From the NCBI GenBank assembly GCA_012845835.1, contig JABAKD010000029.1, positions 6,068,405 to 6,132,404 of the forward strand: a DNA stretch of 64,000 bases. The letters run 5' to 3'. The position numbers were made by a program, and so were the translations under genes. Below the pieces are notes generated by a model. That model saw nothing but the letters and a program-made list of their open reading frames with translations. It searched no databases and had not been told where the DNA came from. Shown piece after piece: positions 55,591 to 64,000 of the stretch (position 1 is its first letter; each line of letters begins with the position of its first letter). This stretch comes from Undaria pinnatifida (taxonomy: Eukaryota > Sar > Phaeophyceae > Laminariales > Alariaceae).

Positions 55591-56732
55591 GGCTTCCCGT
55601 CGGAATGTGCCAAGGTGCTGAGCAATACTGTTAGTCGACGCTCCTTGACGTGTTTTATTCAGGTGTGTTAGGAGTATCCACCTGCAACCGAGTCAATTTA
55701 CGGTAGGCCCTCCAACTTTTCTTTAACAAAACCTCCGGTGTCGAAACCAGCCCAAGGCTGTATTACCTTAAATAAGGTGCACTTTGCCACCCCGACGTCG
55801 TCGGTCGCGAGGCCTTCGCGAACAAGAACATATGCCAAGATATACTTTTCATAGAGACTTTCCTCGCATTGAGCATCCACGAAACATCCGTTGAAGAAAA
55901 TCGCTGCTTTGAGGGGGCGCTAGATCTTAGAATCCGTCAACAATGGAGCCTATAATAACGCGACTTCAGCAAGGTGCAAAGGAGGTGCGGGCAAAGCGCC
56001 CCGCAGAATATTATCGCCTACCGCGAAATGTGTGAGAATCTTGCCACGACTGCAGCTCGGTGGTCACGACGATCGGCTTCGAAGTGGTCTGGAAAAGACT
56101 GAACGAGGCGGCGATCACCTGGTAGCTGGTGTCGCACGTGTTCCATCACGCGCCGGCCGCGACGTGAAAAAAGCTCAAGGCGCTATGGCTAAGGCGGAGA
56201 AGAAGCAAGCGGGGACTCGTGCACCGGTATGATTTTCGCTTGTGAAAAAATTGTTGTTCGGGGCTGGTTCTGGATTCTAAGTTGCTGATTTTCTACTTTT
56301 TTTTCTGAAATTTGACGTTCTAATTTTTCCAACTGGGAGTTTCTGTGTAGGTAGCTGACGCAGCCATAGCTGATTAATCGCTGAGGCTGTGTGTAGACAC
56401 CGCACGTCCGGGATTTATGCTGCTATTTCTCGAGTGGCTATTTTCCCGGAATACCCATTCCGTATGTGGTCTGGGTCTTGAAAACTTGCATGAACAATTT
56501 GAGGTGTAACGCGTGGTGCGTCGTTCGTTTGCTTGAAGAGGCATAGGTGATGACACGACTGCTGAGGAATAATTGTTTATGGTCAGCAAACGTGGTAGAT
56601 CTTAAGTCGTGACGAACGTGACACGATTTAGTGGACTTGACCAATTGCCCAACGTACGGGTAGCTATGTATATCACACCTACTCGGTCTGAGCCAGCTTG
56701 TGGTTGGTAACCTGAGATGGGCCTTTTTGAGG
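55591..56732. other. no recognised pol domain
   Basis: A 66-codon Lys/Ala-rich ORF (56032-56232, +) is unassigned. No YxDD or integrase motif was found on either strand. Confidence 0.45.
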
Positions 56733-56985
56733 GTGCTGTACCGTTGTGGTCGTATTTCCTGGGGATTTGCTTTGCACAGCAGAATAGTTGTTGGATACTC
56801 GTTGTCAGGGAGTTCCATTGTCACTATTGGCGTTTCTCGTGGGCTATTGACCTTTGAAATTTGAATGGGAAGGTCTACGGCCGATACCATGGCACTTTTG
56901 CCATATCATAACGGACGAACTATTTTATTGTGGACAAAAGAATTCTAAGGTTACGATAGGAAGTTCTCCGAGCTGATACATTTAG
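56733..56985 (+). repeat. right LTR-like direct repeat
   Basis: Partner of 52399-52632, about 70% similar by eye. Confidence 0.7.
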
Positions 56986-57159
56986 CAGTTAGTTGATACA
57001 TTATTTCACATTGCTATTGGTGGTTTTGGCATGCTTAATACGGAGTATACCGACAGCAGTAAATGTCTATATTCTACTCGTAGGCGGCGAATTTTGAGCA
57101 AGACCTTAGATATCTGATTTTACTGTACTGTCTATATTATATACTATTATTACCCTTCC

Positions 57160-57705
57160 TTAGCTAATAATGCATGGTGTATGATATGTGCGTAGATAGT
57201 TTTCTTGTTGTTGGTACATACTTGTAGTACAGCCAACCCCTACATCTATGCGAATCACAGCCCCCCCCCACGCCCCCACCTCCCCCGCCACGTTCCCTCC
57301 TCCTCCCCCTCAAGAAGGATTTAGAGTTTCCACGCACAAATTGACCTTCCCCACCCGTCTCCACCCCCCCCTGCCCCCCTCCCGCCCCCCTTTCGATAAA
57401 AATCAGGCCCCTCACCGGATATTCGACTTACAGGATTCACTCGATTAACTGATGCGTTTCCTTCCACAGCTGTCGGATTTTGTCCCTCTCAGAAAAGGAT
57501 TTTATAGTTTCCGCGCGCAGACTATCAACATCACCCTGTTGACACTGATAGCTACACTGTAGTTGAAAGCGGAGTCGCCGACCTATATCTTTAATGAGGA
57601 CACTCAACCCGTAATACGCGCGACCGGAGTATCACACACAGCTTGAAAAGATGAGTTTCGACAAAATATTCGATCTCACAGCTGGAGTGTATTTTCATTT
57701 ATATA
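57160..57705 (-). repeat. R1 dispersed modular repeat, copy H
   Basis: On the minus strand it starts CTCCAGCTGTGAGATCGAAT near 57688, then GATACTCCGGTCGCGCGTAT near 57630, a CCGACAGCTGTGGAAGG module near 57468, and G-rich sequence (57257-57400). It is truncated after the first unit. Confidence 0.85.
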
Positions 57706-58440
57706 ATATACGAAGGACAGCATTTGATAACACTAGTTTGTTTGTCCCCACTATAACGGATGGTTTTGGCAATATTTAGAGGATGATGGCAGCCGCATGT
57801 GCAGTAGTAATAGTGATCTAATACCAGTTATGTTAATATTTATACACAGCATTCGGGAATAAAAGTTGGCTATCCCCACCCTACAAAAAAACACTCTGGT
57901 GTCGAAACCACGTTTTTAATGTAGCAACGTGTCACCTGTCACACCTCAACGTTTTCTGTTTTAACGCCTTTACAACTGGAAACCCGTTTTGGTGACAAAA
58001 TTACTTGGATTTAGTACGGGGAGGGGCTCGGGGGCTCTAAAGGGGTTAACGGGATATCATGTGCGTCCAAATCGGACAAAAAATAAAATAAAACATTTTT
58101 ACGGACGTCAGCTGTGAGTTCGACGAATTTGGGGCCAATAGTCTTACTTGCAAGCTGCGTTGTTGGTACTTGAAGTGTACTTCAAGGGCACCGCATGGGT
58201 GCCGGCGGATGCCGGCGCCCATGCTTCGGGTAGGGCACGGCAGCACATCGACAAGCCAACTTGTAGCTGTCCTATTTGACATTCATCGAACTTTGGAGTA
58301 ATGCCAAGATTTAGTGATATTCCGATTGGAGGATGCGTGGTTGGTCGGTTTCGGGAAGCGTGCTCCTCATGGGTTCTAGTGTTTTCATTGGTCTCTCTCC
58401 TCATGGCTCGCTGGATAGACTCAAAAGCTACATAATATTT
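57706..58440. other. no gene; R1-like fragments
   Basis: Positions 58108-58180 (CAGCTGTGAGTTCGACGAAT, then CTTGCAAGCTGCG and GGTACTT) are a diverged plus-oriented R1 start. Positions 57957-57990 repeat, inverted, a piece from 18797-18840. Confidence 0.45.
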
Positions 58441-61400
58441 CCTCTACATTGAACTCTAAATAACAGACAAAACAAGACAAGACAGAGTAGGACAGGATCG
58501 AGCAGGTAGAGCAAGGTAGTGAGGTGTGGGGCGTCTTGCTTGCCCCATTATCGTCACATACATTACCGCCCATCTATGATGAACTTAACGTGAGTGTGAC
58601 ATATTATATCACCTGGTTTCACCTGAAACTTGACATGGTTTCACGTCGAATCTATAAACTACCCTTTTACGGAGGGCACTCCATTACACTAGGCCACCCA
58701 GGATAGTCGTAGATTCAGGTCACCTGGCCATCAAAGGATGTCAACAAAACATCCAGAATTGGAAAAAGGATCGAAGATGCGGCTATTCGAAACAAACGAA
58801 AATGAGGCTACAGATTTCCCCACACCTCGTAGTAATGAGGCTTAAATGCCTCATTGCAAGGTATACAACCCTATGATGGAGCTCACAACCGTGAGAGCTC
58901 GGGAAAGGGTATGTACCTTCGGTATACCATTAGCAATCGGCCTACGAAAACACGAAGGGCGCGGCTACTGAGCGCAAGGATTCGAAGAGAGCCAAAGAGG
59001 AAGGTATATACGCGGAAACAATGCCAGCAGAGAAGAAGGGAACACGTGTCACGTTGTGAAGGCGACAGTAATTACCGCCAGAATCGTAGCGTTGAAGGTG
59101 CGGGCGGTCGGGACATTTGCCGAAAGACAAGGGACGAAGTAAGGAACGCTGTCAAAAAGAGAGCCTTGAAGTTCGCTACGTTGGACATGGACAACTGACG
59201 TAGGGCCATCGTTGGTCGGTGAGATAGAAACAGCCAAGACGCGAAAAGGTACGCAAGCTTCGGGCCATTGGTCGGAAAGCAGAAGAGAAAAGCCTGAAAC
59301 GAGAGAAAACAAATATCTGTGCCTAAACCAGTGACAGGGTCCGCTAGGTTGCACCTGGAAGGCTGACGTGGGACCATTGATCGAAATGGAAAAATATTTA
59401 TATCGAACCCCCACGGTGAGGTTTAACGGGAGCACAGTGGCCGCAATGTGGGACCCAGGAGGCTAGCATAAGACCCTTGGCCAAACTGTAAAACGGGAAT
59501 CTGAGGCAACCAAAACAAATCGCGAAAATGCAGAAAAAAACAACATCTAAACAGGGGCACAGACAACACCATAATTGTGGTACTGGAAGCGTGTGTGATG
59601 CGTTGAAAAGCTGAACCGGGGGGCAACAGTGGAGTACCTTTAGAAGCTATCTGGGTACAGTACCAGGAAAACGGGAAGAAATAAGTGGTGGGGTCACCTA
59701 TACAAAGCAATACTCAAAATGAGGACGAAACTAAAACGTAGACACAAAGATGGAAGGTACTATCGGAAGCCCGAAAAAGAGTGGACATCATTACACCTCA
59801 AGAGGCTAACTAATAACGGGAACACTGCCAGTAAACGTAGCAAGGCTATTCAACCTTAACGGAGCCAGCCAAAAATAGGGTCGACAAGAAGATTCTCGCT
59901 CAGCTCGAAGCTGCGAAGGAAATGACTAGCTCCAGAAAGAGCGTAGAGAACAGAGAATACAATATGAACAAAGCCGCAGCTAGGTACTAGACGTTCGGGA
60001 ACACGGGGGTCGCTGACGTGGAGCAACCCTAAAAAGGCAATCGAAAACAATGCACAGAAAACAAGGAGTAGGCAAGTCGTGTAAAAGCAACGAACTGCAG
60101 CTCCACCAAAAAATAGGAGGGTCCATAGCAAGGGACCTTAAAAGGCCACTTTTAGAAAACGAGCAACCTTAGGTACGTAGCGAAGGCATTCCTCCTAAAC
60201 GATTTCACCGAAAACACAACATGACAGGATGGTAAACATGAAACGACCTACGTGGGCTGCGAAGTCAAACTGGGCTCAAAACGGGGGAAGTACGCCAACA
60301 AGCCAAGAGAAAATCGTGGGCCAACAGGGGACGGCCTGTGGACTGCACAGTCAAGACGGGCTGTAAACCCACAACTATGGCCGGTGTTGTTAAACTATAT
60401 TGGCAGGTATGCAAAAAAAAAACAAGACAAAGTAGTCAAGAGAAACAAGGCCTGTTAGCTGCAAAGTCAGGACGGGGGTCAGAGCCGTTGGACCGTAGAG
60501 GTCGGGATGCCGAGCAAAAAAAAAAACAAAGAGTGGTCCAAGGGAATAGATCCGCTAACTACAAATCTAGAACGGAGCCCGACAACAAGAACCTCCTGGG
60601 GGCAGGTACAACCAAACAAGGTAGAGACCAAAAAACAACCGACAGATGGGCTGGAGGGTCAGCATGGGACCGCTAACATGAAGCCAGTAGTATACAATGT
60701 GGGACTATAGAAAGTAACAATAGATCGAATGCCGCAATACCAAGTGGCTGGGGCTACAGTGCAATAAAGTTAGTTGTGGAAAGAAGTACGCCAAGAAGCA
60801 AGGAAGGCACCACAACAACACAAAGTACGTCAATGGACGAGGAAAAACCAACAACGATTTAAAACGGAGGTCATGCCTCGAGAAGAACAAGGAGATATAA
60901 CGCGGGAAGCATCCATTATGTCACCAAGATTATAGGGCGCGGTGGAAACGAAACGATACAAAAAAACTCGACATGGTTCGGAAACGCCATGTTTCGTCGG
61001 TATTGCATGAAACGTGGGCAGGCTACATCGGCGGTAGAAGGCGGAAGCAAAACCACAAAGGCGAACACTCGTCGTTCTGCACAAAAAAAGAACAACTTGG
61101 GCACAAGTTCAAGATCAAGGCAACCAGGAAGATCACCGAAAAATGAGCAAATGCTCTGATTTGAATGCGCCAGAGAAGACAGAATATAGTCTATACTACG
61201 TCAAAAGTTGTTGGGGCTTCAATGATACTCAGACTGTAAGGGAGTACTTCGGAGAGCCACGAGGCGATAACACTGACGATACTGGTACCTCCCAGGTGGA
61301 ATTGTACTGAGAGAGTAGGGCCCGAAGCAAATACGCGCACAAGACGTTCACGAACGGATTCTCCCAGAAGAAAAGAGAGAAGGCTACCACGGTCGGTCGT

Positions 61401-62830
61401 TCGCTGTGCACAGCGATAACCACTAAGGAGCAAGCATGTCCAGAAATAACGAGAAAAAAAAACTAATACACGCGTTGCATGGACGCGAAAGAGGAATGTA
61501 TAGGTTCCGGAGACGCACGATCCCCAGAGTCGAAAATGCACACACTGTAGAGGGGAGGGAGTGTGCGTTCCCATCCGGCACATAGTGCAGGGGGAAGGAA
61601 AACCAACATATAAAAACCAAGCTAACACGATATTGTTGTTCAAGCCATACCGTAAGAGCGGCGAAAATGGGGTTGGGGTATTTACACAACGGAGGACCAA
61701 AAATTCTGCGAGAGAGCACGCACATGGTGCAGACGATGTCTCGGCGTAGAAGGAATCGGACGAAACTGTTACGATGTCGCGGGCTGATACCATAAGCCGG
61801 ACAGAGGGGCGGGGCAAATTACGTGCAACTCTAAAAAGACTAGCGGAGCGCATGCACAGTGTGCACGCAAAGTTCGGGCTAATGAGGATCAAGCGAAACT
61901 ACCAGTTTTTTGGGGGTTTCATACCTTGAAGAAGCCTAGAGGGGAGGGGTCGTGAACAAACGACGGACCCGAAAATTACGGGAAAACGTTCATGTCGTGA
62001 AACTCTGAGAATGTGACCTACTATAGAGGTATTCCTATAGGAATACTAAGCGACGAAAATTCGGGGGAGAAACGTACGTGAAAGCACTTGCACGTCCAAC
62101 CGAGAGGAGGGGACTCGTGTTAGGCGATACGACGCAAACAAGGTGAACAACACGCGTCAACAAGCACCTACGGCGTGCGTAGCGCAGATAGCAGAGGAAA
62201 AGCGATATCTCATACATCACACTGGTAAGAGAAGAAGTACGACGGATCAATAATCACCTATGACGTACGTAGTGCTAAAGACCGAGGAAGGGCTAAGACA
62301 TATATGCCATAGCGGTAGGAAAACAATTACGACGCCACAACAAGCACCTATAACGTGCATAGTGCAAAACGCAGGGGAAAGGCCAACAAAAAGGAATACC
62401 ACAGTGGTTTCGGGGGCTGCGAAACAAGGGTACGCTAAACCGACGGGAGAAAACGACAATACGGCAGGTTTGAGGCCAAGTTGCGAAAGCGAACAAGGTT
62501 AAACCGGCACAAACAGGAAGGCAGAAACATCAGAAATATTCGGCCTGGTTTCGAATATGGAGCTAGCGAAATCAGTCGCTTGAAGGCCAGGGTAGCACAC
62601 CGACGCAAGCACGCAAACACATGTGCTGATCAGACCTGGGACAACCCGAAAAGTCATGAGAGCACACCGACACAGCACGCGAACATAAGTGGTGGTCAAA
62701 AGTGTGACGACCCGAAAAGTCAAGGCAAAGGAGAGGCACCTTGACACTAACTGAACAACAAAATCAAGCCCAAAACAAAAATTAAAAAGCCAATGCGCAC
62801 AAAACCAATCCCATGAAAAAACTCGAGAAG
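58441..62830. repeat. strand-asymmetric, A-rich degenerate repeat tract
   Basis: For over 4 kb the plus strand is rich in A and G, with motifs that recur with drift. These include CTGACGTGGGACCATTG-like (about 59200, 59365, 59462), GCTGCGAAGTCAAACTGGGC-like (60255, 60345, 60455), and CAACAAGCACCTA(C/T)..CGTGC(G/A)TAG units of ~90 bp (62158, 62250, 62339). A 61-67 bp duplication ending in GACCCGAAAAGTCA is at 62597-62722. Short ORFs occur on both strands. No protein family is recognised. Confidence 0.55.
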
Positions 62831-63240
62831 GAACTAAAAAAACATGGGTAGGGGGAGGGGCAACAAGACAAAAGGGTAAGTGAGACTCAACGAGATAATA
62901 CCCTGGCTGCAGATATACCTGTCGCGAGGCGTTGTAGACACGCCGATCCGTAGATGGTGCTCCGCGAAGTTGTGCAGTAGACACGACATAGGTTGATCGT
63001 GGAACCGGATGGTGTAGGGTCTGAAGTAAAATCTGATCAAACGCGGCTGGTGATCGTACTAGGGTGTGATGCAGCGCTCCGATCGCGGGGCAGTGACATC
63101 GTTGTGTTCGCGGAAGATGTGGTAGGAGCGTTGGAGACGGACGATGGTCCAGCAAAACGGGTTGAAGAGCTCCGAGCACGAACCAGTGAGGTCGGCATGT
63201 TCGCGGACGATACGGTAGGAGCCCTGTGACGAAAGAAGCC
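62831..63240. repeat. diverged tandem unit (TTCGCGGAAGATGTGGTAGGAG)
   Basis: Two units about 94 bp apart share GCTCCGANC, CAGTGA, GTTCGCGGA(A/C)GAT and GGTAGGAGC (63074-63131 and 63168-63225). The remainder to 62831 shows nothing. Confidence 0.6.
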
Positions 63241-63540
63241 GAGGTTGTGGTAGCTCAATATAGTTGGTTGAAGAAAACGTCGGATCGTATACGCGGTGGT
63301 GAGATGTGCGTGTTCCACACCGTACATATAGACGCAAGCGTTGACGCTGTAGTAGTCCTTTAACGCGGGCCTGTGGATATGCCTGCGGTACTCAGGGTGT
63401 CCGAGTTAGCTTTTTAAGCCGCGAGAATGACGGCGTGGTTGCCTGAACAGGCGGTAGGGAAAGTCCAAAGTAGCCGACGATGGCGGTGACGCCGGGGCCG
63501 TTAGTAGCGGACTGAAAAAGAAGGCATACCGGCGCCGGGG
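63241..63540. other. no recognised gene
   Basis: Nothing identified. Confidence 0.35.
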
Positions 63541-63800
63541 CTTCAGGAGTTGGCGAAATATGTCCTGGCTGTTCGGCGCTGACGTTGCAATGACGGCGGA
63601 GTTGGTGGTAGCGGCCAGGAAGTGGGCGCCTCGCCGCTGGTAACGGCTTGATGCGGCAGGCCCATCGATGCATGGCTGCACAAGTCGGTGAAGTATTTTC
63701 CAGATGGTCGGAGAATATGGTGGTGACGATGCCGTCGCAGGTGGTTGTGGCCAGAAAAAGGTTGCCTTGCGTTGGTAGTAGCTTGAAGGGGAAATACATC
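63541..63800. repeat. ~135-bp degenerate tandem array
   Basis: Units at about 63555-63660 and 63690-63790 share the order GAA(A/G)TAT..TCC, GTGACGATG/GACGTTGCAATGACG, GGTGGTNGNGGCCAG and CGNTGGTANNNGCTTGA. A related piece may start at 63478. A minus ORF of 135 codons (63799-63392) reads through all units. Confidence 0.6.
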
Positions 63801-63824
63801 GAATGGAGTAGTCACGGAAGACGG

Positions 63825-64000
63825 AGGTGGAGCTCAGGTGAAAGGTGGAGCCCTGATAAATGTGGAGATCTGGTCGCGAAGCTCAGGTGACTACAGGTGA
63901 CGACGAATCTCCGTGCAGGAGAAGCTCTGGTCACGAAGCGCAGGTGACGACGAAGCTCTGTTGAAGATAGAGTTCTGAAAAAGGTGCGACTCTGGTCGCA
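63825..64000. repeat. GAAGCTCTGGTGACGAC minisatellite (runs off the window)
   Basis: Short units of GAAGCTCTGG/GAAGCTCAGGTGAC recur about seven times to the window end. Confidence 0.75.

Larger units (their letters stand above)
52399..56985 (+). mobile_element. LTR retrotransposon remnant with gag/protease only
   Basis: Two diverged direct repeats (52399-52632 and 56733-56985) enclose plus-strand remnants that look like gag (52900-53418) and a retropepsin (54932-55590). Only about 1.1 kb remains between protease and the right repeat, and no RT, RNase H or integrase motif is visible. The copy either lost pol or belongs to a nonautonomous family. LTR ends and target duplication are too eroded to fix. 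Confidence 0.6.

Overview
This is a repeat-dense piece of a eukaryotic nuclear genome. I see one recognisable host gene with spliceosomal introns, several classes of degraded transposable elements, long microsatellites, G/C homopolymer runs and a TTAGGG-type interstitial telomere motif. There are no rRNA genes, no intact canonical tRNA, no operon structure and no CRISPR. My best guess is a brown alga or related stramenopile. That is inferred from the combination of kilobase-scale introns with GTGAGT/GTGCGT donors, a tyrosine-recombinase retroelement, TTAGGG-type repeats and roughly balanced base composition. It is not proven by any single sequence.

Layout. From 1 to 9.3 kb the window holds microsatellite, a copy of a dispersed modular repeat (here called R1), a 3' LINE remnant at 4.93-6.04 kb, low-complexity tracts, and the first copy of a diverged repeat pair (R3). 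From 9.4 to 13.17 kb lies a decayed Ngaro/DIRS-type retroelement on the minus strand. It has an RNase H remnant, a tyrosine recombinase broken by a MITE, and split direct repeats in the order A1-ORFs-B1-A2-B2. From 13.3 to 24.7 kb come an LTR-like repeat (R2), a 480-bp AGT microsatellite, four R1 regions and a foldback element carrying a tRNA-like Pol III unit. From 25.2 to 28.7 kb lies a LINE (endonuclease plus reverse transcriptase) on the minus strand, itself invaded by R2. From 29 to 33.6 kb come the second R3 copy, an inverted pair of another repeat (R4), a MULE-like element with ~500-bp inverted arms and a 9-bp target duplication, and a MITE.

From 34.2 to 50.76 kb is the only host gene I can support: an MFS transporter of the zinc-induced-facilitator-like kind. 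Seven exons on the plus strand join in compatible phase across at least 16.5 kb. Its introns hold MITEs, R1 copies, a hAT transposase tail and a 2-kb palindromic minisatellite whose orientation flips at an interstitial telomere repeat. I could not find the exon for TM1, and part of the TM7-TM8 segment is missing.

From 50.8 to 57.7 kb come a CCCATGGG-rich degenerate array, a gag/protease-only LTR element between two diverged LTRs, and another R1 copy. From 58.4 to 64 kb I see no gene. It is a strongly strand-asymmetric, A-rich, degenerately repetitive tract ending in short tandem arrays.

All transposon proteins here carry stops or frameshifts, so the window is mostly a graveyard of nested elements around one expanded transporter gene.
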